The position numbers were made by a program, and so were the translations under genes. DNA of 64,000 bases from Flavonifractor porci (GTDB taxonomy: Bacteria > Bacillota > Clostridia > Oscillospirales > Oscillospiraceae), in assembly GCF_037572415.1 (NCBI RefSeq), contig NZ_JBBHLB010000001.1:186001-250000 (forward strand). The letters run 5' to 3'. This document shows positions 44,555 to 53,213 of the stretch, one piece after another. Each line of letters starts with the position of its first letter. Position 1 is the first letter of the stretch. The notes below the pieces were generated by a model. It saw only the letters and a list, made by a program, of their open reading frames with translations. It was not told the DNA's origin and did not search any database.

Positions 44555-45967
44555 ATGAATATTGATGAAACTGTGGTGGAGTCCATCGTAAAAAAGGTGC
44601 TCTCCCAGTTGGATGCGCAACAGCCCCAGGACTGCTGTGCCTGCGGCGGCGAGTGGGGCGTGTTCAAGAGCATGGATGAGGCGGTAAGCGCCGCCGTGGC
44701 CGGTCAGCAGGAATACCTGACGCGCTCTATGCATGACCGCGCCAAGTACGTGCAGGCCATCCGGGACGTGGTGCTCGACCAGGAAAACCTGGAATACATC
44801 TCCCGTAAGGCCGTGGAAGAGACTGGCATGGGTGGGTATGAGTACAAGCTCATCAAGAACCGTCTGGCGGCGGTCAAAACCCCCGGCATCGAGGATCTGA
44901 CCACCGATGCGCTGAGCGGCGATGACGGTCTGACGCTGGTGGAATATTCTCCCTTTGGCGTCATCGGCGCCATTACCCCCACCACCAATCCCACGGAGAC
45001 CATTATCTGCAACTCCATTGGTATGCTGGCCGCCGGCAACGCTGTGGTGTTCAGCCCCCATCCCCGGGCCAAGGAGGTTTCCCTGCATCTGATCCGGCTC
45101 ATCAATAAGGCTCTGGCTGTGGCCGGCGCGCCTGCCAATCTGGTGGTCACCGTGTCCGAGCCCTCCATCGCCAACACCAACGCCATGATGAACCATCCCA
45201 AGATCCGGATGCTGGTGGCCACCGGCGGCCCTGGTATCGTCAAGACCGTGCTCTCCAGCGGCAAGAAGGCCATCGGCGCCGGAGCGGGCAATCCGCCTGT
45301 GGTGGTGGATGAGACCGCCGATGTGGAGAAGGCCGCCAAGGATATCGTGGACGGCTGTTCCTTCGACAACAACCTGCCCTGTATTGCTGAGAAGGAGATC
45401 ATCGCGGTGGATTCCGTGGCGGACTACCTGATCTTCAATATGAAGAAGCATGGCGCATACGAGCTCAAGGATCCCGCCGTGATCAACAAGTTGGTGAGCC
45501 TGGTGACCAAGGAGGGCAAAAGCCCGGTCACTGATTTTGTGGGCAAGAGCGCCAAGTACATCCTGGAGCAGGTTGGTATCAGCGTGGGTGATGATGTGAA
45601 GGTCATCCTGGTGGAGGCCGCGGAGGATCATCCCTTTGTACAGGTGGAGCTGATGATGCCCATCCTGCCGCTGGTGCGGGTGCCCGATGTGGATCAGGCT
45701 ATTGATATGGCTGTCCGTGTGGAGCACGGCAACCGCCACACCGCCATGATGCACTCCCGCAACGTGGAGAAGTTGACCAAGATGGCCAAGCTGATCCAGA
45801 CTACCATCTTTGTAAAGAATGGCCCGTCCTATGCCGGCATTGGCGTGGGCGGCGAGGGCTATACCACCTTTACCATTGCCGGCCCCACCGGCGAGGGCCT
45901 GACGTCCGCCAAGTCCTTTGCCCGTCGGCGCCGCTGCGTACTGGTAGGCGGTATGGACGTACGATAA
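44555..45967 (+). CDS. pduP: PduP CoA-acylating propionaldehyde dehydrogenase
   Basis: 470 residues. The N-terminal encapsulation helix MNIDETVVESIVKKVLSQLD is followed by a Cys-containing linker. The aldehyde dehydrogenase core has the catalytic Cys in FDNNLPCIAEKE and the coenzyme segment ATGGPGIVKTVLSSGKKAIG. It oxidises propionaldehyde to propionyl-CoA with NAD+. AAGGAGG precedes the ATG. Confidence 0.94.
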   Translation: MNIDETVVESIVKKVLSQLDAQQPQDCCACGGEWGVFKSMDEAVSAAVAGQQEYLTRSMHDRAKYVQAIRDVVLDQENLEYISRKAVEETGMGGYEYKLIKNRLAAVKTPGIEDLTTDALSGDDGLTLVEYSPFGVIGAITPTTNPTETIICNSIGMLAAGNAVVFSPHPRAKEVSLHLIRLINKALAVAGAPANLVVTVSEPSIANTNAMMNHPKIRMLVATGGPGIVKTVLSSGKKAIGAGAGNPPVVVDETADVEKAAKDIVDGCSFDNNLPCIAEKEIIAVDSVADYLIFNMKKHGAYELKDPAVINKLVSLVTKEGKSPVTDFVGKSAKYILEQVGISVGDDVKVILVEAAEDHPFVQVELMMPILPLVRVPDVDQAIDMAVRVEHGNRHTAMMHSRNVEKLTKMAKLIQTTIFVKNGPSYAGIGVGGEGYTTFTIAGPTGEGLTSAKSFARRRRCVLVGGMDVR

Positions 45968-45985
45968 AACGGAGGTTTGGGCCAT

Positions 45986-47311
45986 ATGCAGGAGAATCTC
46001 ATCAGCCTGGTGGAACAGGCTGGCGTGGTGGGAGCCGGCGGCGCCGGTTTCCCCACCCATGTGAAGCTGAAGGCCCAGGCGGATACGGTCATCATCAACG
46101 GAGCAGAGTGCGAACCTCTGCTCCGGGTAGATCAGCAGCTGATGGCCGGTCAGGCCGACCGACTGCTGGAGGCGCTGGACCTGCTGGTGGAGCAGGTGGG
46201 GGCTCAGCGGGGTGTGGTGGCGCTGAAAGAGCACTATCATGCCGCTGTTGAGGCGCTGGAGCGGGCGCTGTCCGCCCACCCCAAGCTGTCCGTTCACAAA
46301 ATGGGCGGCTTCTATCCCGCCGGCGACGAACAGGTCATCGTTTATGAGGTGACCGGACGCATCGTGCCGGAGGGAGGCATTCCGCTGAATGTGGGTGTGG
46401 TGGTCAGCAACGTGGAGACGGCGCTCAATGTGCTGGCTGCCGTGCGGAGCCAGACCCCTGTGGTGGATAAGTATGTGACCATTACCGGCGCGGTGCGTAC
46501 CCCCAAGACGGTAAAAGTGCCTCTGGGTGTTACGGTGGCGCAGATGCTGGAACTGGCTGGCGGTCCCGTGGTGGACCGCTGGCAGGTGGTCAACGGCGGT
46601 CCCATGATGGGCAAGGTGGTGTCCCCTGAGAGTGTGGTGACCAAAACCACTAAGGGCCTGATCGTGGTGCCGGAAGGCCACCCGCTGCTGACCAGCCTGA
46701 ACCGAAGCGTTCCCCAGATGCTGCGGGACGCCGGCGCGGCTTGTATGCAGTGTTCCCTGTGCTCGGAGGTCTGTCCCCGGGGGCTGCTGGGTCACCGGAT
46801 CCAGCCCCATAAGATGATGCGCCTGGCGGCGTACGGCTCTTTGTGCGATCCCGCCTATACCCCGATGAACGCCTATCTTTGCTGTGGTTGCCGTTTGTGC
46901 GAGTATGCCTGCGTTATGGGTCTGCAGCCCTGGAAGCTCAACGGTATGCTCAAAGGCGAGATGGGCAGGAAGGGGATACGCAATTCCCTTCACGAGCAGC
47001 CCCAACAGGCCGCTCCCTTCCGCGACTTCAAGCGCTATCCGGTCCATAAGCTGATTCAGCAGTTGGGGCTGAGCGCCTACGATGTGCCGGCTCCCATGGA
47101 GGAGACGGAATTCCACTGCTCGTCGGTGAGCCTGCCCCTGAATCAGGGCGTGGGTGCGCCGGCCCAGCCCGTGGTGAAGGAGGGGGACCGGGTAGAACGG
47201 GGCGCCCTCATCGCTGCCATCCCCGAAGGTAAGCTTGGAGCCAATCTCCATGCCAGCCTGTCGGGCACGGTGGCGGCTGTTACCGAAAAAGAGATCATCA
47301 TTCGGCAATAA
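45986..47311 (+). CDS. pduS: PduS cobalamin reductase (RnfC-like)
   Basis: A 441-residue flavo-iron-sulfur protein. An N-terminal RnfC-like nucleotide/FMN site (GVVGAGGAGFPTHVKL, INGAECEPLL), a SLBB-type middle, and two 4Fe-4S motifs CMQCSLCSEVCPRG and CCGCRLCEYAC. It reduces cobalamin for PduO. ATG 45986 (GGAGG upstream) is preferred to the in-frame TTG at 45977. Confidence 0.93.
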   Translation: MQENLISLVEQAGVVGAGGAGFPTHVKLKAQADTVIINGAECEPLLRVDQQLMAGQADRLLEALDLLVEQVGAQRGVVALKEHYHAAVEALERALSAHPKLSVHKMGGFYPAGDEQVIVYEVTGRIVPEGGIPLNVGVVVSNVETALNVLAAVRSQTPVVDKYVTITGAVRTPKTVKVPLGVTVAQMLELAGGPVVDRWQVVNGGPMMGKVVSPESVVTKTTKGLIVVPEGHPLLTSLNRSVPQMLRDAGAACMQCSLCSEVCPRGLLGHRIQPHKMMRLAAYGSLCDPAYTPMNAYLCCGCRLCEYACVMGLQPWKLNGMLKGEMGRKGIRNSLHEQPQQAAPFRDFKRYPVHKLIQQLGLSAYDVPAPMEETEFHCSSVSLPLNQGVGAPAQPVVKEGDRVERGALIAAIPEGKLGANLHASLSGTVAAVTEKEIIIRQ

Positions 47312-47329
47312 GGAAGAGAGGTATTGTTT

Positions 47330-48247
47330 ATGGATATGTTCGCTCTGATCGCTGCGTTTGGCGGCGGTATCATCGGCGCATACATGGGCGCTCTCCCTGC
47401 GTTTATCATGACCGGTATTTTCGCATTGGTGGGCGGAGTGCTCACCGCGGCGGGTGTGGGCGGCGACATCGCCGTGGGCATTCTGGCGTTCGGCTCCTTT
47501 GTGGGTCCCCATATCGCCTTTGCCGGCGGTGTGGCTGCTGCCGGATATGCCGGTAAGAAGGGCAGGCTGGCCTCCGGCACCGACATTCTGTCTTCCCTGA
47601 ACGGCCTGGGTGAGCCCGACGTGATCCTGGTGGGCGGCATCTTCGGCGTGCTGGGCTATCTGATCAGCTACGGCATTGGTCAGCTGCCTGTTATTGGAAG
47701 CGCCGGCCCCGCCACTACGGACCTGCCCGGTATTACCGTCTTCATTCTGGCTGTTGTGACCCGTCTGCTGTTTGGCAAGACCGGCCTGACCGGCAAGTAC
47801 ACCGGTACTGGCAAGCGTGAGTGGTTCTCCACCGGCAAGGGCTTCGTGTACAATGTGGTCCTGGGCGGCGGCATCGGCATTGTCGTCAGCGGCCTGGCCA
47901 TGTCTCTGTACAGCAGCGGCAACATGGCTGCTTTCGGCATCTTCCCCATCATCTGCTTCGGTTTTGCCGCCATCTCCCTGATCTTCACCCAGACCGGCTT
48001 TGCCACTCCCGCTACCCACCACATTTTCCTGCCTTCCGCTTTGGCTGCCTCCGCGGGCATCCTGGCCTGGGGTGAGGCTGGTATTCTGCTGGGCGTCCTG
48101 TTTGGTATTCTGGGCTCTGTGATGGGCGATCTGGTGGGCAAGACGCTCAACAGCCACTGTGATACCCACATCGATCCCCCCGCGACCACGATTTTCATTC
48201 TGACTATCATCATCAACGCCATTGCCAGCGTGATCGTGCCGGCATAA
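47330..48247 (+). CDS. Multi-span membrane protein of the pdu operon, unknown function
   Basis: A 305-residue, very hydrophobic protein with about nine predicted spans, Gly-rich helices (LIAAFGGGIIGAYMGALPAF, VVLGGGIGIVVSGLAM) and conserved-looking loops GFATPATHHIFLPSA and NSHCDTHIDPPAT. It lies between pduS and pduT and has GAGAGG upstream. No known transporter family is recognisable. Diol uptake, product export or cobalamin transport are possible; most pdu operons have the aquaporin-type PduF instead, which is missing here. Confidence 0.75.
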   Translation: MDMFALIAAFGGGIIGAYMGALPAFIMTGIFALVGGVLTAAGVGGDIAVGILAFGSFVGPHIAFAGGVAAAGYAGKKGRLASGTDILSSLNGLGEPDVILVGGIFGVLGYLISYGIGQLPVIGSAGPATTDLPGITVFILAVVTRLLFGKTGLTGKYTGTGKREWFSTGKGFVYNVVLGGGIGIVVSGLAMSLYSSGNMAAFGIFPIICFGFAAISLIFTQTGFATPATHHIFLPSALAASAGILAWGEAGILLGVLFGILGSVMGDLVGKTLNSHCDTHIDPPATTIFILTIIINAIASVIVPA

Positions 48248-48277
48248 GTTGGGAATTCTGCGGAAAAGAGGCCTGTT

Positions 48278-48829
48278 ATGGGAAAGTCCATCGGATTACT
48301 GGAACTGAAAAGCATTCCCGTGGGAGTAGAGACCGCGGACGCGGTACTGAAGGCCGCTCATGTAGAACTTTTAACTGCTACTCCCACTTGCCCCGGAAAA
48401 TATGTTATAATTATTTGCGGAGCAGTTGGTGCGGTGAAAAGCGCTATGGAGAGCGGAAAGCAGATGGCCGGGATTTACCTTGTGGGCAGCCATATCATCA
48501 ACAATGTGCATGACTCTGTGCCCAGTGCCATTGTAGGCACAGCGGAGGTGGAGCGGACAGGGGCCATCGGCATGATCGAAACCATGACTGCGCTGACTGC
48601 TGTCCAGGCCGGTGATCTGGCTGCCAAGGCTGCCAACGTTGCCCTGATGGAGATCCGCATTGCCAGAGGTTTGGGCGGCAAAGGCTTTATCCTGCTGACA
48701 GGAGAGGTTTCCTCGGTCCGTTCGGCGGTAAAAGCTGCCATGCATCAGCTGGAGGAGACTGGAGATATTACGAGCAGCTGCGTGATCCCCTCTCCCCATC
48801 CCGGCCTGATCGAAAAACTTTCCAATTAG
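48278..48829 (+). CDS. pduT: BMC-T shell protein PduT
   Basis: 183 residues made of two BMC domains (SIGLLELKSIPVGVETADAV and AIGMIETMTALTAVQAGDLA). Cys38 in TPTCPGK occupies the position that holds a 4Fe-4S cluster at the trimer centre in Citrobacter PduT. It is proposed to pass electrons across the shell, near PduS. Confidence 0.93.
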   Translation: MGKSIGLLELKSIPVGVETADAVLKAAHVELLTATPTCPGKYVIIICGAVGAVKSAMESGKQMAGIYLVGSHIINNVHDSVPSAIVGTAEVERTGAIGMIETMTALTAVQAGDLAAKAANVALMEIRIARGLGGKGFILLTGEVSSVRSAVKAAMHQLEETGDITSSCVIPSPHPGLIEKLSN

Positions 48830-48842
48830 GAGGTTGCATGAC

Positions 48843-49049
48843 ATGACTGCACAGGATTGCCCCAACTGTCACTATCCTGCTCCTAACCGCAAGCAGGATC
48901 AGAAAGAGAAGAATGTGCCTCAGAGCCCCTATCACATCCCTGAGAAGGAGAAGGTAGAGGAGTGTTCCCAGTGCTTCTATCAGCCTGAGGAGCAGGAAGA
49001 ACAGAAGACTGATGATTGCAATCAGTGCTTCTATCATCCCGACAAATAA
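48843..49049 (+). CDS. Cys-rich mini-protein with three CxxC(F/H)YxP repeats
   Basis: 68 residues, ATG 48843 with AGGAGG nine bases upstream; the ATG at 48838 is out of frame and stops at once. Three motifs are seen: CPNCHYP (6-12), CSQCFYQP (41-48) and CNQCFYHP (59-66), separated by Glu/Lys/Gln-rich spacers. The CxxC pairs suggest metal or cluster binding, or redox. It lies between pduT (an Fe-S shell protein) and a peroxiredoxin-glutaredoxin gene. No family recognised. Confidence 0.7.
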   Translation: MTAQDCPNCHYPAPNRKQDQKEKNVPQSPYHIPEKEKVEECSQCFYQPEEQEEQKTDDCNQCFYHPDK

Positions 49050-49058
49050 AGAAACCGC

Positions 49059-49095
49059 CTGTCCTGCCGGAGTCTGCTGCGCTCCGGCAGGACAG
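49059..49095. other. Intercistronic hairpin
   Basis: A perfect 14-bp stem CTGTCCTGCCGGAG / CTCCGGCAGGACAG with a 9-base loop and no T-run after it. It lies between the Cys-rich gene and the peroxiredoxin start and may be a processing or stability element. Confidence 0.6.
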
Positions 49096-49123
49096 AGCAT
49101 ACCTGGAACAGGAAGTGAGCTGT

Positions 49124-49921
49124 GTGGAACGATTGACCGGAAAAAAGGCCCCGTGGTTTACGATGGAGGCGCTGGCGGCGGATGGTGAGCATTTTACACG
49201 CGTCAGTCTTTCGGACTACGAGGGAAAATGGCTGGTGCTCTTTTTTTACCCGATGGACTTTACCTTTGTTTGTCCCACAGAGCTGACCGCCTTTTCCGAC
49301 TGCCGGGAGGAGTTTAAACAGGCGGGGGCTGAGCTTTTGAGTGTCAGCACCGACAGTGTGTATACTCATCTGGCATGGCAGCGCAACGGACTGGGCAAGC
49401 TGGGATACCCCATGGCGGCCGACCAGACCCTGCGGGTGTGCGACAGCTATGGTGTGCTGCTGGAGGAGGAGGGAGTGGCCCTGCGCGGGCTTTTTCTCAT
49501 TGACCCTGAGCAAAATGTACGCTATAGTGTGATTCATGACAATAATATCGGGCGCAATCCCCAGGAGGTGCTGCGAGTGCTGGCGGCGCTTCAGACTGGC
49601 GGGCTGTGCGCGGCTGGCTGGAAGGCCGGTGAGGACAATCTCCGGCCTGACGCTCCGCAGCAGACGCCGTCTGCCAAGGCATCCGGAGAGGCGGAAGTGC
49701 GGATTTATACCATGCCTGGGTGCAGCTATTGCCGCAGTGTCAAGGAATTTTTTCGTGACACGGGCGTGGAGTATCAGGAATTTAATCTGGAAACGGATCA
49801 AGCGGGGCAGGCCTTCATGAAAGACAGGGGTTATACCGCCTTGCCGGTGACCGTGATCAACGGCGAGGAGATCGTGGGCTATGATATGCCCCGCATCAAG
49901 GCGGCTCTGGGACTGCGTTGA
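49124..49921 (+). CDS. Peroxiredoxin-glutaredoxin fusion
   Basis: 265 residues from GTG 49124 (AGGAAG eight bases upstream; the frame is open from 49016 but overlaps the previous gene). Domain 1 is an AhpC/Prx1-type peroxiredoxin with peroxidatic Cys50 in FTFVCPTE and a resolving Cys162 in GLCAAGW. A linker of about 25 residues leads to a glutaredoxin domain (about 191-265) with Cys200 and Cys203 in PGCSYC and TALPVTVINGEEIVGYD. It should remove peroxides with a built-in reductant. Its place among pdu genes suggests protection of B12, Fe-S or radical chemistry. Confidence 0.85.
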   Translation: MERLTGKKAPWFTMEALAADGEHFTRVSLSDYEGKWLVLFFYPMDFTFVCPTELTAFSDCREEFKQAGAELLSVSTDSVYTHLAWQRNGLGKLGYPMAADQTLRVCDSYGVLLEEEGVALRGLFLIDPEQNVRYSVIHDNNIGRNPQEVLRVLAALQTGGLCAAGWKAGEDNLRPDAPQQTPSAKASGEAEVRIYTMPGCSYCRSVKEFFRDTGVEYQEFNLETDQAGQAFMKDRGYTALPVTVINGEEIVGYDMPRIKAALGLR

Positions 49922-49940
49922 TAAAACGAGGTGACAAAGA

Positions 49941-50321
49941 ATGGATTTGTTGGATTTTGGACGGGTGCAGGAAGGCAAAATGCGCATCGTGCAGGAGATG
50001 GTACCGGGCAAGCAGGTGACCCTGGCCCATATCATTGCCAGTCCTGATGAGATCATTTATCAGAAGCTGGGCCTGAATCCCAATGTGGACTATCAACAGG
50101 CTGCCATTGGTATTCTCAGCATGACCCCGTCGGAGATCTCTGTGATTGCGGGAGATATCGCCACCAAAAGTTCCAAAGTGGAAATGGGATTTATTGACCG
50201 GTTCAGCGGTACGCTGATCTTTACCGGCCGCATTTCCAATGTACAGACGGCCATTTCCGCCATTGTGACCTACTTGAAGAATCATTTGGGCTTTACGATT
50301 TGTGAGATTACAAGAACGTGA
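49941..50321 (+). CDS. pduU: Circularly permuted BMC shell protein PduU
   Basis: A 126-residue PduU/EutS-type shell protein. An N-terminal strand region (RIVQEMVPGKQVTLAHIIAS) precedes the permuted BMC domain AAIGILSMTPSEISVIAGDI. It overlaps pduV by four bases (GTGA), so the two are coupled. GAGGTG before the ATG. Confidence 0.92.
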   Translation: MDLLDFGRVQEGKMRIVQEMVPGKQVTLAHIIASPDEIIYQKLGLNPNVDYQQAAIGILSMTPSEISVIAGDIATKSSKVEMGFIDRFSGTLIFTGRISNVQTAISAIVTYLKNHLGFTICEITRT

Positions 50322-50824
50322 AAAAGATTATTTTGATGGGCCGCAGTGAGTGCGGTAAGACAACGCTGACCCAGGCGCTTAAGGGAGATGTGATCCACTA
50401 TCACAAGACCCAGTACATCAACCACTATGACGTGGTCATTGACACGCCCGGAGAGTATGCGGAAAACGCCGCGTTGGCAAAAGCGCTTGCGCTTTATACC
50501 TATGAGGCGGATGTGGTGGGGCTGCTGCTCAGCGCCACTGAGCCGTATTCCCTTTATCCTCCCTGTGTAACGGCCTGCTGCAACCGGCCGGTGATCGGCA
50601 TTGTGACCCAGATCGACCACGAGGGAGGGAATCCGGATCGGGCCCATAACTGGCTGGCACTGGCAGGATGCGATCCGATTTTCCGGGTGAGTTCCTATAC
50701 AGGGGAGGGGATCTGGCAGATCCTCAACTATCTCCGGGAGCCCGGTGATGTGCTGCCCTGGGAAACGGCAGAAGAGGCGGAGCGGCCCCGTACGGTGCTG
50801 TCCAACAAATACGGAGCCCTTTGA
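50318..50824 (+). CDS. pduV: PduV/EutP small GTPase-like protein
   Basis: A 168-residue P-loop protein starting at GTG: Walker A GRSECGKTTL, switch region DVVIDTPGEYAEN and the specificity segment GIVTQIDHEGG. PduV/EutP bind the shell surface through PduU in Salmonella and may link compartments to the cytoskeleton. Coupled to pduU. Confidence 0.9.
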   Translation: MKKIILMGRSECGKTTLTQALKGDVIHYHKTQYINHYDVVIDTPGEYAENAALAKALALYTYEADVVGLLLSATEPYSLYPPCVTACCNRPVIGIVTQIDHEGGNPDRAHNWLALAGCDPIFRVSSYTGEGIWQILNYLREPGDVLPWETAEEAERPRTVLSNKYGAL

Positions 50825-50841
50825 GATGAGGTGGAGACCCC

Positions 50842-51765
50842 GTGGATACCAATACATTTCTCCTGGCAATGAGCCGGGGACGATGCAGCCCATCCGGGGA
50901 CATGGCTGAGAGTAAGTACTGTGTCTTTACGGCCCCGCTGGAGCTGCAGGTGACCCGGGACAGGATGTATTTGGAAGGCGATGACCTAGTGTTGGAGTTG
51001 CTTTACGGTTTGTACGGCGAACCAGGCGCGCTCCGGCTGCGGCAGGTGGACACCAATGTGATTCTGGAGGAGTCCACTGCTGGTTCGTTTGCGGCTTTCC
51101 TGGCGGACAAGCAGGTCAAGTATATCGGTCAGCTGATTATGTATGCCCTGCAATTCAAAATACGGGATCTGTCGGCCTATGTGGCCGGGTGTGCAGACGC
51201 CATGAAGGAACTGGAGGACACCCTGGACAACCGTATGGATAACAGCGGCACCTATCAGCTGCTGGATTTTCGCCGCAGTTATACCCAGTGCGGCAATATG
51301 GTGATCGGGGTTAAGGAGATCCTGACACATATTGATAAAGGCTATTATCCCATGCAGATGCAGAACAGCTATGTGCTTCAGGGTCAGGTGATGCTGGAGT
51401 TCCGTTTTCTGGAAGAGCGGTACGAACTGACCAAAAATACGGTGATCAAGGATTTTGACACCTATACATCCATCGTCAACAACAATATCAACCGAAGCGC
51501 CAGGCTGCTCAGCCTGATTTCTCTGGCGGGCGTCACCCTGAATTTTATGTTTGGGAGTCTGCTGGCGGTCAACCCCGTTCTTGGTGTGATAGGCGGGCTG
51601 GCCATTGGCGGTTTGTCGGTCGGGGCCGGTATGATGTATCGTACCAACAAGCGAATAGAGAAGCCTCTGGAGCCTGGAAAACGGCTGGGCGCAGGCTTTC
51701 ACCGGAAAAAATTGACCGCAGAGGAACGGATAGAAACCATGGAAGTGCAGAAAAAAGAAGAGTGA
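50842..51765 (+). CDS. CorA-like protein without the GMN motif
   Basis: 307 residues from a GTG start (GAGGTGG upstream). A large soluble N-terminal part with long helices is followed by two spans at about 222-241 and 245-266 and a basic tail. This is the topology of CorA Mg/Co channels, and helix segments such as ERYELTKNTVIKDFDTYTSI fit. The GMN signature between the spans is absent; FMFGS is seen near the end of span 1. It may be a divergent metal channel or an unrelated anchor. Last gene before the operon terminator. Confidence 0.6.
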   Translation: MDTNTFLLAMSRGRCSPSGDMAESKYCVFTAPLELQVTRDRMYLEGDDLVLELLYGLYGEPGALRLRQVDTNVILEESTAGSFAAFLADKQVKYIGQLIMYALQFKIRDLSAYVAGCADAMKELEDTLDNRMDNSGTYQLLDFRRSYTQCGNMVIGVKEILTHIDKGYYPMQMQNSYVLQGQVMLEFRFLEERYELTKNTVIKDFDTYTSIVNNNINRSARLLSLISLAGVTLNFMFGSLLAVNPVLGVIGGLAIGGLSVGAGMMYRTNKRIEKPLEPGKRLGAGFHRKKLTAEERIETMEVQKKEE

Positions 51766-51780
51766 ACAAGAAGAAGGGAT

Positions 51781-51812
51781 ACCGCCGCAGCGTTCTGCGG
51801 CGGTGTCTTTGT
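51781..51812 (+). terminator. Probable terminator of the main pdu operon
   Basis: A perfect 10-bp stem ACCGCCGCAG / CTGCGGCGGT with loop CGTT, then GTCTTTGTTG. The T-run is weak, so some read-through into the permease gene is possible. Confidence 0.6.
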
Positions 51813-51854
51813 TGCATTGGTGTATCAAAAGATTTTGAATGGGGTGGGAGATAT

Positions 51855-53213
51855 ATGGACAGATTTTTTTCAATCTCAGCCAAGGGCAGTACGGTCAAGC
51901 GGGAGATCATAGGCGGCATCACTACTTTTTTTGCCATGGCCTACATTATCTTCGTCAATCCCAATACTCTGTGTGCTGAGGTGGGCAGCGGCAGCGGGGC
52001 CTTTTTCCCCGCCATGCCGGAAGAACTGTGGGGGCCGGTACTGGTGGCCACCTGTGTGTCGGCTGCCATTGGCTGTTTTCTCACAGGGCTGATGGCCAAT
52101 GTGCCCTTTGCTCAGGCGCCGGGAATGGGCCTGAACGCATTTTTTACCTATACGGTCTGTTTGAGCATGGGTTATACCTGGCAGGAAGGCCTGGCCATCG
52201 TACTGCTGAGCGGACTGCTTTTCCTGGCCATCACAGTTTCCCCTTTGAGAAAAAAGCTGATCTGCTCCATCCCGGACTTTCTTAAGCACGCCATCTCAGC
52301 CGGCATCGGCCTGTTTATTGCTTTTATTGGCCTGCTGAACGTAGGGCTGATCTCCATCAGCGGCGCGGTGCCCGCTTTGCAGCTGTCCATGGTGGTGGAC
52401 GGGCAGCGTGTGTGGAACGCGCAGGGTCTGCTCACTCTGGTGGGGCTGCTGCTCACCGCGATTCTGATGGCCTTCCGGGTCAAGGGCGCGGTGGTGATCG
52501 GCATTCTGGTGACCACCCTGCTGGGAATTCCCGCGGGAGTGACCAATATCCCTGAGACGGTGACCATGGAACATATCAGCCTGGCGCCCGTGTTTCTTCA
52601 GCTGGATCTTGGCGGCGTATTTTCCAAAGGTCTGCTGCCCCTGCTGACGGCAGTGATCAGCTTTGCGATCGTGGATTGTTTTGATACTTTGGGCGCACTG
52701 GTGGGTCTGTCGGCCAGTGCGGGACTGGAGGACCGGGACGGCAGAGGGGATCGGGCTTTGATTGCTGATGCCGCGGCGACCTGCTGCGGCGCCCTGATCG
52801 GAACCTCCACCGTTACTACGTTTGCGGAGTCTTCCACAGGCATTGCCGAAGGAGCCCGAACCGGTCTGAGCTCCATTGTGGTGGGCCTGCTGTTTCTGGT
52901 CTCAGTGTTTCTGGCTCCGGTGGCGGGGATCATCCCTGCTGCAGCCACTGCTCCTGCGCTCATTATTGTGGGTGTGCTCACCATGCGCAGCGTCGTGGCC
53001 ATTCCCTGGGACGATATGGAGTGTGCTGTACCTGCCTTTTTGACCATCGGAGTGATGCCTTTTGCCTACTCCATCTCTGATGGTATTGCCTTTGGATTTA
53101 TCAGTTTCTGTCTGATCAAGCTGGTTCGGGGCAAAGGCAGACAGGTACCGGTCCTTGCATATGTTATTTCCCTGCTCTTTATCCTAAAGTACCTGCTGGG
53201 TAATATGGTTTGA
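51855..53213 (+). CDS. NCS2-family purine permease (AzgA/PbuG-like)
   Basis: A 452-residue membrane protein with about 12-14 spans. Family signatures are GITTFFAMAYIIFVNP, FAQAPGMGLNAFFTY and GTSTVTTFAESSTGIAEGART. It imports adenine, guanine or hypoxanthine with protons. ATG 51855 is chosen (GGTGGGAG upstream) over the open extension to 51762, which covers the terminator hairpin. A purine carrier has no obvious place in diol breakdown. Confidence 0.88.
   Translation: MDRFFSISAKGSTVKREIIGGITTFFAMAYIIFVNPNTLCAEVGSGSGAFFPAMPEELWGPVLVATCVSAAIGCFLTGLMANVPFAQAPGMGLNAFFTYTVCLSMGYTWQEGLAIVLLSGLLFLAITVSPLRKKLICSIPDFLKHAISAGIGLFIAFIGLLNVGLISISGAVPALQLSMVVDGQRVWNAQGLLTLVGLLLTAILMAFRVKGAVVIGILVTTLLGIPAGVTNIPETVTMEHISLAPVFLQLDLGGVFSKGLLPLLTAVISFAIVDCFDTLGALVGLSASAGLEDRDGRGDRALIADAAATCCGALIGTSTVTTFAESSTGIAEGARTGLSSIVVGLLFLVSVFLAPVAGIIPAAATAPALIIVGVLTMRSVVAIPWDDMECAVPAFLTIGVMPFAYSISDGIAFGFISFCLIKLVRGKGRQVPVLAYVISLLFILKYLLGNMV

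Noticed and set aside
44291..48169. A 1292-codon minus-strand open frame opposite pduO-PduS genes
   Set aside because: His/Gly/Gln-rich shadow of GC-rich plus-strand genes; no ribosome site or family motif, and the plus-strand genes are certain.
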